Source: Moraxella caprae DSM 19149
GTDB lineage: Bacteria > Pseudomonadota > Gammaproteobacteria > Pseudomonadales > Moraxellaceae
Length of the DNA stretch: 64,000 bases
Direction of reading: 5' to 3'
Assembly: GCF_000426885.1 (NCBI RefSeq)
Contig: NZ_KE384583.1
Coordinates: forward strand, 31,061-95,060
In this document: one piece after another, positions 26,143-34,149 of the stretch
Layout: each line of letters begins with the position of its first letter
How positions within the stretch are numbered: the stretch's first letter is position 1
The notes under the pieces: generated by a model
What the model was told of the DNA's origin: nothing
Databases searched by the model: none
The model's input: the letters and a program-made list of their open reading frames with translations, nothing else
Made by a program: the position numbers and the translations under genes

Positions 26143-27684
26143 ATGTTAGTTTATGCAAATCATTTTGAAATCATAGGCAAAGACCGTGAAAGTGAAGTTT
26201 TTCGAACGATTAAAGGTTGGTTAAAAAGTATCACAAAACTTGATTTATCTATCAATGACCTAAAAAGTGGTAGTGATTTTTCGGATGAGAGTAAGTATTA
26301 TTTCATTAGAACAATCAAAGATGATGATAGCAAACAGTAATCAATCTCTTTATTTCATTATGATATAGAAATAAAAGGTAGAGAGTGGAAAACGGAAATT
26401 GGTATTAAAAATAATACAGATACTTTATTTATGTCATTAAAGGTTGAAACGATAGAGCAAAGCACACTTGTGAGTGTTCAGCCTCAATCTACACGACCTA
26501 AATTGATTAATTTTTTACAACAAAATTGTAATTTTAACTTAAATACAATAGGTTCAAGTCATGTTAATGTAGATAACTTTAATGATTTTAAAAATATAGT
26601 TTTTGATCCTAATAGAGATTATCCAATAGTCTTGGTTAGTTGTATGAATGACAGTGGATTGTCATTTGTTGATTGTGAAAAACTACAAGAGCATTTGTTT
26701 GGGTTAGCTCAGGTTTATTTTTTAGAAAATAATATCAATTCTTACGAATTTGAGAGTTTTATGGGTACTACCAAATGTTGTGCTTGGGATGGTGCAATAA
26801 ATATTATTTACCCGATTAATAAATACAGCAATATTTCCAACACACTATTTTCCAGATCGAAATTAACTGAACTTGATAAGGAATCGAGTGCTATTTTTAG
26901 AAGTATTTTGTCTTATGTTACAAATTATACAAATATCCGTAAAAAATCTAGACATTTGAGCCCTTATGACGTAAAGTTAGAAGGCTTGAAAAATCGTAGA
27001 AACAAACTGAAGGCTGAAATTAGAAATTTAAATTTTGAAAATAGTTCTGATGAGTTAGTTGAATATAAAAAATTGGCTAATGAATTATTTGAAGAATTAG
27101 CAAATGCGGAAGAAAGTTTTTCAGAAAAAATTAAGCAGCAGGAAAATAGTTTTCTTGAAATGTTATCTCAAAGTGAGGAACAAGTTAATAAACTGTCTGA
27201 TGAAAATAATAGATTGAATTCTAGAATCTATCAACTTGAATATTCTAATTCTAATACCATTCAAAACAAAGTTGGGGACAATTCTATTATTATAAATTTA
27301 AATGAAAATGATTTATATAATAATGAAATTAAACTTTTTATTTTGGAGGCAATACAAAACTATTTTAATAGTTTGCCCCAAGATGATAAAAGCACAAGAA
27401 AATATCATATTTTCAAAAACTTATTGGATTGCAATCAAGGTTTTTTAAGTCAAAAAGATGACTTTTTTAATAGATTGAAAGTTGAATTTAAGGGTTATAC
27501 TAAGTTAAACAAGAAACAAAGAGATGTGCTATCAGAATGCAATGTCGAGTTAAAAAATGAAATCTCTCATAATACTATTGGGTTTATTGGGGATGATAGA
27601 TACACAATGACATTCGCAAAAACAGCTAGCGATGCCAAAGCTGGTGATAACATTGTTCGAGATATTAAGAAACAGTTGTTTTAA
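26143..27684 (+). pseudogene. AT-rich coiled-coil protein of unknown function, split by one in-frame TAA
   Basis: One reading frame runs from 26143 to 27684 with a single stop, TAA at 26338-26340. Before it are 65 residues (starting MLVYANHFEIIGKDRESEVF) with a good ribosome site (TGAGGT). After it the sequence continues without break in character (SISLFHYDIEIKGREWKTEI) for another 448 residues. Read through, it is about 513 residues: an N-terminal beta-rich domain, an alpha/beta domain with YPIVLVSCMNDSGLSFVD and DGAINIIYPIN, a coiled coil at about 280-370, and a C-terminal alpha/beta domain ending DDRYTMTFAKTASDAKAGDN. Codon use is far more AT-rich than the neighbours, suggesting transfer. 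No named family is recognised; a lone defence gene is possible but unproven. The part from the ATG at 26431 could still be translated. Confidence 0.7.
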
Positions 27685-27690
27685 CATTTC

Positions 27691-28590
27691 TTAAAATATC
27701 CCCACCACCCCAAACACCACACTATGCCCCTGCACAATCACATCAATATCAGGGGCATAGCCACCACCCATTGTTACCGCCATTGGAATTTGCCTATTAA
27801 ACATCGTCTCTACCACATAGCGTTCTCGCTCGTACAGTCCATCCATTGTTAGATTTATCCGCCCAAGCCTATCATCAGCCAGCACATCCACCCCTGCTTG
27901 ATAAAAGACAAAATCAGGGTTAAAGTCATCCAGCACTTTGGGCAAATGGTATTTTAACAAACTTAAATACTCATCATCGCCCACACCGTCCGCCAAACCA
28001 ATGTCCAAATCCGACTTAGGCTTATGATAGGGATAATTTTTCTCACCGTGCATACTCATCACAAAGACATTGGCATTATCCGCCATGATAGACGCATTGC
28101 CATTGCCCTGATGAACATCTAAGTCAAGGATTAAAATGCGTTTGGCAAGCCCTTCTTTTAACAGCACATTGCTCGCCACACAAATGTCATTTAAAATACA
28201 AAAGCCCTCGCCACTGTCCGCAAAGGCGTGGTGCGTCCCACCCGAAGTGGACAGGCTAATGCCGTCCGTCAAGGCATAATTGGCACATTCTATGGTTGCC
28301 CCAACCACCAGCCGTTCACGGTCTATCAGGGACTTACTCATTGGCAAGCCAATTTTTCGGCAGTCTTTGGGCGATAAGGTCAGATTATCAAGGGCGTGCC
28401 AATACTCCACCGTGTGCGTGGTCAAAATCTCGTCCACGCTTGCCATTTTTGGGGTAAAAAACTGCTCGGGCGTGGCAATGCCGTCCGCAATCAGTTTTTT
28501 GGGCAAAAGTTCATATTTTGCCATGGGGAAACGGTGTCCATCTGGCAAGGGCAGGGCAAACTCGGGGCAATGAGCGATTTTAAAGAACAT
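27691..28590 (-). CDS. Histone deacetylase-family hydrolase (AcuC-like)
   Basis: A 299-residue zinc hydrolase of the arginase/deacetylase fold, which in bacteria deacetylates lysines or small amides such as polyamines. Active-site signatures are GGTHHAFADSGEGFCILND (tandem His and the downstream Gly-Phe), LDLDVHQGNGNASI (zinc Asp/His) and DFVFYQAGVDVLADDRLG (second zinc Asp). The C-terminus has MGGGYAPD with the tyrosine that polarises the substrate. It is compact compared with AcuC (about 370). It follows the YbjN-domain gene by five bases, so the two are likely co-transcribed; the specific substrate is unknown. Confidence 0.85.
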   Translation of the reverse strand: MFFKIAHCPEFALPLPDGHRFPMAKYELLPKKLIADGIATPEQFFTPKMASVDEILTTHTVEYWHALDNLTLSPKDCRKIGLPMSKSLIDRERLVVGATIECANYALTDGISLSTSGGTHHAFADSGEGFCILNDICVASNVLLKEGLAKRILILDLDVHQGNGNASIMADNANVFVMSMHGEKNYPYHKPKSDLDIGLADGVGDDEYLSLLKYHLPKVLDDFNPDFVFYQAGVDVLADDRLGRINLTMDGLYERERYVVETMFNRQIPMAVTMGGGYAPDIDVIVQGHSVVFGVVGIF

Positions 28591-28595
28591 AAAGA

Positions 28596-29270
28596 TTATT
28601 GGGCGGTGTGAGTGGGCAGAAAAAACGTCCGCTTTTCATCGTCCACAACCGCCTTTATCTCATCGCCCACGTCCACATAATCCCCTGCAAACTGGCTTGG
28701 CTCATCGTCCGCCAGCACGAGCGTCATGATACCCCGAGCCACTTCGGTAAGTCCTGCTAGGGCTTGTAGATAACAGCCGAGCGATTTGTCGGTTAATGGG
28801 TTAAACTCCACGTCAAAGGCAATCTTGGCACGCACTTCGCCGTCTGTGGGGTCAAACTCAATCCCGCCAAAACTTACGTTCATGTTCATCTTGGCAATCT
28901 CCATAAGCATGGCGGTATAATGACTCGCAGGCACGCTGTCGTCTAATATGCCAAATGCCGAGACAAGCTGATTGTCTTCGTTGATACGAAACACGCACGT
29001 CCAGTCGTTCTCACGGTCGGTAAAGCCCATGATAAGATGATGTGTGTGTCCGCCGTCATCAGGTGGGCGGTGGTCGTATTTCCAGTCTTGTTTATCAAGC
29101 CATGCCATGATGTCACGGGTTATGGGGTGCGATGTGGGCTTGGCGGTTGGAGCGGTTAGGATTTGTTTGGGTTTGGCGGTTTTTAGGGTGTCTTTTGCCT
29201 TGCCCGCTACTTTATCCGCTGTCGTGTCGGGATTGGGTTTTTTAAATAGACTTTTGATTTTTTTAAACAT
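28596..29270 (-). CDS. YbjN-domain protein
   Basis: 224 residues from the ATG at 29270, which has an AAGG ribosome site; a longer reading would start in a repeat. The first 50 residues are basic and low complexity (FKKIKSLFKKPNPDTTADK). The YbjN/type III chaperone-like fold occupies about 50-195, with MAWLDKQDWKYDHRPPDDGG, FRINEDNQLVSAFGILD and MEIAKMNMNVSFGGIEFDP. YbjN proteins in enterobacteria affect motility and stress responses, but their biochemical role is unclear. It is the first gene of a pair with the HDAC-like hydrolase. Confidence 0.78.
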   Translation of the reverse strand: MFKKIKSLFKKPNPDTTADKVAGKAKDTLKTAKPKQILTAPTAKPTSHPITRDIMAWLDKQDWKYDHRPPDDGGHTHHLIMGFTDRENDWTCVFRINEDNQLVSAFGILDDSVPASHYTAMLMEIAKMNMNVSFGGIEFDPTDGEVRAKIAFDVEFNPLTDKSLGCYLQALAGLTEVARGIMTLVLADDEPSQFAGDYVDVGDEIKAVVDDEKRTFFLPTHTAQ

Positions 29271-29300
29271 AAGATTGCCTTGGTTGTATTTTAAAAGATT

Positions 29301-29430
29301 GATATTTACCGCGGATTTGTAGGGGTTGGCTCCGCACACCCTTTGATGACATTACCGTACAAAGCGTGCTTGGCACGCCCCTACATCCACACATCATTGC
29401 GTCTGTAATAATTTTAAAATTTCTTGGGCG
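29301..29430. repeat. Palindromic repeat family R2, copy 1
   Basis: Starts GATATTTACCGCGGATTTGT and contains GGGTTGGCTCCGCAC and GCGTGCTTGGCACGCCCCTA, then CCACACATCATTG. The same order of blocks occurs at 35374-35500 and, inverted, at 45750-45887. It contains no gene. Confidence 0.75.
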
Positions 29431-29550
29431 TATTTCAAGAATTAGCATAACAAAAAATAAGGAAATTAAAAAGCATTATTTGGGTTTTTTGGGGATTTTT
29501 CGATTTGACAGATTTTAACAAGGCATATTTTAAATCATCATTTACTTACT

Positions 29551-29674
29551 AGACTTCCTGCAAAACTAGGCTTTCCGTTCGCCCCGAGCTTGTTGAGGGG
29601 TGGCGGAAAACCGTTATGGTTCGACAAGCTCACCACGAACGGTTTTCCTTATTTTGGGTTTTGCAGGAAGTCTA
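29551..29674. repeat. Palindromic repeat family R1, copy 3 (best preserved)
   Basis: 124 bp with perfect 17-bp inverted ends TAGACTTCCTGCAAAAC / GTTTTGCAGGAAGTCTA. Internal arms contain TTTCCGTTCGCCCCGAGCTT and TTCGACAAGCTCACCACGAA. It could fold into a long cruciform or RNA hairpin. Confidence 0.85.
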
Positions 29675-29733
29675 CTGTTAAATACTGTGGTGTAGGCAAC
29701 CAAAATGATTTACACTCTACAAAATGAAAAAGT

Positions 29734-29819
29734 ACCACGGTTTCCGTTCGTGGTGAGCCTGTCGAACCATGACGGAAACCGACCCTTCGACAAGCTCAGG
29801 GCGAACGGTTTCCGTAGTA
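29734..29819. repeat. Palindromic repeat family R1, copy 4 (core only)
   Basis: Contains the R1 core TTTCCGTTCGTGGTGAGCCT and, facing it, TTCGACAAGCTCAGGGCGAA followed by CGGTTTCCGT, but lacks the TAGACTTCCTGC ends. Its right edge overlaps the last codons of the gene at 29796-30197. Confidence 0.7.
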
Positions 29820-30197
29820 AAATTCAATTTTGTTAGCTGTATCATAACGGTAATGGTCGGTACAATCCACGATGATGATACTGTCCTGCTTTTCATGCCA
29901 AATAAAGTGTAGCACCATATCAGACGTGTGATAACGCCCCGTTGGGCTTAGGCGGTAGGACGGTATGCCAATGTGATAATGCCACAAATGATTAGTGTAG
30001 GTATAGGTATAATTGGGGTCGGTTGGCGATAGATTTTTCCAAGACGGGCTGATTTTGCCTTTATAATGACAAAAAACGGCATGGTTAAATCCATGTTGCT
30101 CAACCAAATAAATAAAATCCACAATCGCATTTTGTAAATTGGGCGGAAAATTAGGATATTCTTTTACAAATTCATCGCCAAGTAAAATATCGGTCAT
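29796..30197 (-). CDS. Small protein, possible RelE-like toxin
   Basis: 133 residues with a mixed alpha/beta pattern: FPPNLQNAIVDFIYLVEQHG, then KISPSWKNLSPTDPNYTYTY, HLWHYHIGIPSYRL and DMVLHFIWHEKQDSIIIVDC. The size and the basic/aromatic C-terminal strands suit a RelE/HigB-type toxin, but no catalytic set can be confirmed. The last residues (GNRSP) and the stop are encoded by a repeat (29734-29819), so the native C-terminus may have been replaced. A terminator hairpin ends directly at its ATG and no ribosome site is visible. Expression is therefore doubtful. Confidence 0.5.
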   Translation of the reverse strand: MTDILLGDEFVKEYPNFPPNLQNAIVDFIYLVEQHGFNHAVFCHYKGKISPSWKNLSPTDPNYTYTYTNHLWHYHIGIPSYRLSPTGRYHTSDMVLHFIWHEKQDSIIIVDCTDHYRYDTANKIEFYYGNRSP

Positions 30198-30223
30198 AAA
30201 AAAGCCCTGTTTGTCATCAGGGC
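30198..30223 (-). terminator. Terminator between the two small minus-strand genes
   Basis: On the minus strand GCCCTG / CAGGGC with an eight-base loop is followed by six T residues that touch the ATG of the downstream gene. It should end transcription from the 30242-30481 gene before the possible toxin. Confidence 0.75.
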
Positions 30224-30241
30224 GTATTATATCAGGATTGT

Positions 30242-30481
30242 TTAGGCATGGTTAATTTGTTTGGCACGGTTTAACAAAAACGCATGAATTTGTGATTTTT
30301 CCAGCCCTTTTGGCAAAGCAACCCTATCAGCACGAATGGCTTTATCCATACGCTGTCGGTCTAAGGCAATGGGCGAGTAATCGTCCGTCATATGTTTATC
30401 ATAATAATATGCCACGATAGACGTGCGTACATATTGATGATGTACGGCATGGGTATTGTCAATGATAGGGGTAAATAACAT
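30242..30481 (-). CDS. Small protein, possible antitoxin partner
   Basis: 79 residues; an internal methionine at residue 31 (MTDDYSPIALDRQRMDKAIR) is an alternative start. The C-terminal half is helical and basic (MDKAIRADRVALPKGLEKSQ then IHAFLLNRAKQINHA), compatible with a short antitoxin or DNA-binding helix. It lies upstream of the possible RelE-like toxin on the same strand but is separated from it by a terminator. No family is recognised, and the pairing is inferred from position only. Confidence 0.45.
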   Translation of the reverse strand: MLFTPIIDNTHAVHHQYVRTSIVAYYYDKHMTDDYSPIALDRQRMDKAIRADRVALPKGLEKSQIHAFLLNRAKQINHA

Positions 30482-30599
30482 GAAAAACTCATAAATACTA
30501 TGCAGTAATGCATATTTTAAACATTTTTAACTGATAACACAAGTTATCATTTTTAATCCCACAAAACAATCATCATTTTTGCCGTCATCATTCAAATTT

Positions 30600-30640
30600 C
30601 CCCCAAAATTTGCTATGATAATACTTTATAATCAAGAACA
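30600..30640 (+). promoter_or_regulatory. Likely ccmA promoter
   Basis: TATGATAATACTTTATAAT contains two good -10 candidates (TATGAT, TATAAT at 30627-30632) 13-30 bases before the ccmA ATG. The -35 is not distinct. Confidence 0.4.
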
Positions 30641-30645
30641 GCCCC

Positions 30646-31248
30646 ATGACCCATTCAGCAACCCTACAACTGCACCAAGTCGCCATTGGACGGGGCGATT
30701 TTATCTTGTGCGATGACGTCAATCTTACCCTACACGCAGGCGATGTGTGTCATCTGGTCGGCGAAAACGGACTGGGCAAGACCACCCTACTTAACCAAAT
30801 CGCAGGACTACTCCCCACCACGCACGGCACAATCACCAAATCCCCACTGGTGTACGTCTCTCATCAACTGGGTATCAGTCCTGTCTTGACGGTCGCCCAA
30901 AATTTGCGGTTTTTGTTTTCGCTGTATGATGTACAAGCGGATAATGACACCATTGACACCGCCCTAGACATGGTTGGACTGTATGGCTTGGGCGATACGT
31001 CCAGCGTTCAGCTATCAGCAGGACAAAAAAGACGGATCGGACTGGCACGGCTGTTTATCATGACCCCCACCCATGCCCCCTTATGGCTACTTGATGAGCC
31101 TTTGACTGCCCTAGATGTGGCAATGGTCGCCAAATTAGAAAAACGCATGGGCGAGTTTGCAAACATGGGCGGAGCGGTGCTTGCCACAAGCCACCAAGCT
31201 ATGCAAGGGGCAAACCGTGTGCTAGACTTAGCGGAGTTTGCCCTATGA
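30646..31248 (+). CDS. ccmA: Heme exporter ATP-binding protein CcmA
   Basis: The ATPase of the CcmABCD complex that releases holo-CcmE during cytochrome c maturation. It has 200 residues, typical for CcmA. Walker A GENGLGKTT is at 39-47, the Q-loop region follows (VYVSHQLGISPVLTVAQNL), the ABC signature is LSAGQKRRIGLARL near 125 and Walker B is LWLLDEPLTALD near 147. The switch His is in ATSHQAM near 186. Its stop overlaps the ccmB start by four bases (ATGA), so the two are translationally coupled. Confidence 0.92.
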   Translation: MTHSATLQLHQVAIGRGDFILCDDVNLTLHAGDVCHLVGENGLGKTTLLNQIAGLLPTTHGTITKSPLVYVSHQLGISPVLTVAQNLRFLFSLYDVQADNDTIDTALDMVGLYGLGDTSSVQLSAGQKRRIGLARLFIMTPTHAPLWLLDEPLTALDVAMVAKLEKRMGEFANMGGAVLATSHQAMQGANRVLDLAEFAL

Positions 31249-31904
31249 AAGCCCTACTACAACGAGAATGGCAAATCAAACGTCAAGGGGCGGTGCAATG
31301 GCTCTACCCCTTGGTGCTGTTTTTGCTTATCATCACGCTGTTTCCCTTGGCTATCGGGGCAGAGCCTGCCACACTGTTACGCTTAGCAAGTTCGGCGGTG
31401 TGGATAGCGGTGCTGTTGTCGCTCGTTATGGGCATAGAAGAGCTGTTTCGCCCCGATTTTGACAATGGCACGCTTGCCGAGCTTGTCGTCTCAAACGCCC
31501 CACTTGCCACATGGGTAGCCGTGCGGTTGGCGGTGCATTGGCTGTTTAGTGCAGGCTTTGTGGCGGTGTTGTCATTTCTAGCGATACCGCTGTTTGGCTT
31601 GCCTATGGGCGACACGCTCATGCTTGCCGTCTCTATCGTAGTCGGCTCGCCCATGCTTCTCATGCTGTCCGCCATCGCAAGCTCGCTCACATTGACCCTA
31701 AAAAACGGGGCGGTACTTGTGCCACTCATCGCCCTACCCATGCAATTGCCTGTGCTGATTTTTGCCACAGGGGCGGTGGATTTGCACGCCACAGGGTTAA
31801 ATGGCTTACCCATTCTTGCCATGCTCGGGGCGGGCAGTATTTTGGCAGTGATGATAACGCCTTTTGTGATTGCAGGGATTTTAAAAATGGCGTGGGCGGA
31901 TTGA
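31245..31904 (+). CDS. ccmB: Heme exporter permease CcmB
   Basis: A 219-residue inner-membrane protein with six hydrophobic segments and the CcmB hallmarks QREWQIKRQGAVQWLYPLVL near the start, FRPDFDNGTLAELV near residue 67 and a glycine-rich C-terminal helix (LPILAMLGAGSILAVMITPF). It pairs with CcmA in the holo-CcmE release ATPase. In most proteobacteria ccmC follows directly; here the next gene is unrelated, so ccmC and the rest must be elsewhere or absent. Confidence 0.92.
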   Translation: MKALLQREWQIKRQGAVQWLYPLVLFLLIITLFPLAIGAEPATLLRLASSAVWIAVLLSLVMGIEELFRPDFDNGTLAELVVSNAPLATWVAVRLAVHWLFSAGFVAVLSFLAIPLFGLPMGDTLMLAVSIVVGSPMLLMLSAIASSLTLTLKNGAVLVPLIALPMQLPVLIFATGAVDLHATGLNGLPILAMLGAGSILAVMITPFVIAGILKMAWAD

Positions 31905-32030
31905 TTGTGATTTAACCACCGCTTGATATATTTACAATACATTACAAAAAATTTATTAACTGTGGATTGACAAAAAAAAAATCAGATATCCTATAATTAC
32001 ATTTTTGTTACTTTATTTAGGGTATATTTT

Positions 32031-32459
32031 ATGTTAGGTTTTTTACTCTTGGTTGTCATTCTCTTGGCTGTCATTCCAGTATTTATTGGTGCTAAATACT
32101 ATGACTTTAGGAGATACACAAAAGGATATGCAGATGCAATTGAATATGCAAGGAAAAATGCAGGTGTTGATTTTCAGCCAGACTATCTATTAAAAACTAG
32201 CATTTTAAAAGTCCCTGTATTTGGCATTGACTCTGAAAAAAAGCTTTTTTATATTTATGGTCGTAAAAGCTGTGGAATATTTCACGCATCAGAAGTTACC
32301 AATATCAGCCTTGATCAAAGACCTAGCGGCAATGCTTTTAAAACGTTCTTAACTTTAACTGTAAAAGACTTAGATGAACCTAAGCGATATGTCATATTTG
32401 GCAATATGATTGAAGCGGAAACTTGGTTTGGTAGAGTACAAGCCGTTTGGAATAGTTAA
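32031..32459 (+). CDS. Hypothetical membrane-anchored protein, 142 residues
   Basis: An N-terminal transmembrane helix (GFLLLVVILLAVIPVFIGAK) is followed by a soluble domain with a regular beta pattern (ILKVPVFGIDSEKKLFYIYG, then FLTLTVKDLDEPKRYVIFGN) and a terminal helix (EAETWFGRVQAVW). This outline resembles a PH-like domain tethered to the inner membrane, but that is only a fold guess. It lies alone in an AT-rich stretch after ccmB. Confidence 0.6.
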   Translation: MLGFLLLVVILLAVIPVFIGAKYYDFRRYTKGYADAIEYARKNAGVDFQPDYLLKTSILKVPVFGIDSEKKLFYIYGRKSCGIFHASEVTNISLDQRPSGNAFKTFLTLTVKDLDEPKRYVIFGNMIEAETWFGRVQAVWNS

Positions 32460-32530
32460 TTTGAATCAGTCCAATAACATTTTAATCGACAATGAATTAA
32501 GGGTAAAGCTCGTGTTTGGATGGATTGGGT

Positions 32531-32548
32531 AGTTTTGCAGGAAGTCTA
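32531..32548. repeat. Solo R1 end fragment
   Basis: AGTTTTGCAGGAAGTCTA is the right end of the R1 repeat (compare 29657-29674) with no partner nearby. It is probably the scar of a lost copy. Confidence 0.6.
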
Positions 32549-32681
32549 TTATTTGATATGGTAAAATAACGCTTATCAAATTCACGTTATATTTATTAAA
32601 TAAAGCACCCGAATTATTCAAACACTGGTTTCACCGCCAATTCACCAAAATATTTGTAATTTTGATTTAAAGGATTTAGTA

Positions 32682-33275
32682 ATGAAAAGATGTTTTTTAT
32701 TATCTTTAATGGTTGTTGGTTTATCAGCTTATGCCAATAACGCACACGCCAATGACACTGCCACGATTGATGGCTATAAATTACACGGTTGTACCACAGG
32801 CGGAGGCAAAAATTACTGCACGACTGATAAAAAAGAAATTTCCAAAATTATCGGCAAAAGTAAAGAGTTAAAGACAGCGAATTTCGCCCAAAATAAAAAG
32901 CTAGTACAGCTATTTTATCAAGGAAAAAACTCCCCCATCACAGACATCTTTGTCATTGATGATAAAGCAAAATCCATCTATCTTTATCCGCAATTTGCTT
33001 GGTTTAATTGGAGCATTGAGGAAAAGCAAACCTACCCCAAAAGAGCCCCAAAGGTCATTTCAAATAAAAAAAGTAACACTTTCTGTCTGCATCAGCCCTA
33101 CGCATGGTTTGATAGTTACGAACAAGAAGGGCAAATTGTCACAAGGGCGATGGTGGAATATGACATGGATGATGAGTTGCGGTATGTATGTACCAGTTTT
33201 GACAAATATGGCGACAAAGAATTTACATCAGATGAGCTCATCAAAGCCAAGGACTATCTTAAAATGGTAAAGTAA
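32682..33275 (+). CDS. Secreted hypothetical protein, paralogue 1
   Basis: 197 residues with a cleavable signal peptide (MKRCFLLSLMVVGLSAYANN, probably cut after a following AHA). The mature part has four cysteines that could form disulfides. The segment KSKELKTANFAQNKKLVQLF aligns with AHDIKSPNFAKDLKLIEY of the next gene, and the following strand pairs (TDIFVIDDKAKSIYLYP versus MAVIIDEKDKKIIPS) also match. An AAAGGA ribosome site supports the start. No family is recognised; periplasmic or secreted location is inferred. Confidence 0.7.
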   Translation: MKRCFLLSLMVVGLSAYANNAHANDTATIDGYKLHGCTTGGGKNYCTTDKKEISKIIGKSKELKTANFAQNKKLVQLFYQGKNSPITDIFVIDDKAKSIYLYPQFAWFNWSIEEKQTYPKRAPKVISNKKSNTFCLHQPYAWFDSYEQEGQIVTRAMVEYDMDDELRYVCTSFDKYGDKEFTSDELIKAKDYLKMVK

Positions 33276-33371
33276 TTTTAATTAAGGGGCTTTTTAAATG
33301 CTGCAGAATGCCTAGCACACCCCCCTTTTAAATGAAAAGGCATATTAAAGCGTAAACACTTAGGATTTTTT

Positions 33372-34061
33372 ATGAAAAAAATTATTTTTTGCACCTTGAT
33401 GATGGCTTTGGCAATGATGAGTCATGCTGATGAGTCGTATTGGTACGACATTCACTCTAACATCCCCCAAAAAACCATGAACAGCTATCGCATTCAGTGC
33501 TATTCAAAAGATGACATCTATTTGAAGATCGAGACCCTTGACAGTCAGCACCAGCCCTTTAACTTCTGTGCACAGCCTGTGGTGAATGAAATTTTAAAGA
33601 CCGCTCATGACATCAAGTCTCCGAATTTTGCCAAAGATTTAAAACTCATTGAATATCGACCTTATAATAACAAAACCTATAAAATGGCGGTCATCATTGA
33701 TGAAAAAGACAAAAAAATCATTCCATCAACGTTTGTGTATGGTCATAGGGAATATTTTTTAAATAACACTAAAAAACCAATCAAACCTACATTAAAGGCA
33801 TCTAAAGATTCCTATATGTACTGTTTTTCAGGTGATGCGAACGTTACTACCATAGATGAAATGATGGCGGGTTCCAATCGCTCAAAAAATCATCTCTGTA
33901 CGGTATTTTTGGGAGAGATTGATGGTTATTATGATTTTTTAGTGTTAGAAAGAGGCTATTATTTCGGTGCAAAACTACCTGAACAGGACAAAGAAATCTC
34001 ACAGATGATGACGCACCGAAACGCCAAAGAGCTAATTAAAAAAGCCAATCGCAAAAAATGA
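33372..34061 (+). CDS. Secreted hypothetical protein, paralogue 2
   Basis: 229 residues with signal peptide MKKIIFCTLMMALAMMSHA. It shares with the preceding gene the block around NFAKDLKLIEYRPYNNKTYK, the IIDEKDKKI strand and a late cysteine region (YMYCFSGDA, HLCTVFLGE), so the two arose by tandem duplication and have diverged strongly. The C-terminus is longer than in paralogue 1. The function is unknown; the pair ends near a GC-rich stretch without a clear terminator. Confidence 0.7.
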   Translation: MKKIIFCTLMMALAMMSHADESYWYDIHSNIPQKTMNSYRIQCYSKDDIYLKIETLDSQHQPFNFCAQPVVNEILKTAHDIKSPNFAKDLKLIEYRPYNNKTYKMAVIIDEKDKKIIPSTFVYGHREYFLNNTKKPIKPTLKASKDSYMYCFSGDANVTTIDEMMAGSNRSKNHLCTVFLGEIDGYYDFLVLERGYYFGAKLPEQDKEISQMMTHRNAKELIKKANRKK

Positions 34062-34149
34062 TTGCTTAATATTGAGGGTGTGGGGCGAGATAGAATATAA
34101 ACCCCCACATCATCAATAGTATTTAAGACTCCTTACAAGCCTAAGCCTT

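Noticed and set aside
29263-29448. Short frames in the R2 repeats (also 35357-35545 and 45627-45839)
   Set aside because: Similar short frames appear in all three copies because the repeat DNA is shared; they lack ribosome sites and protein-like features.
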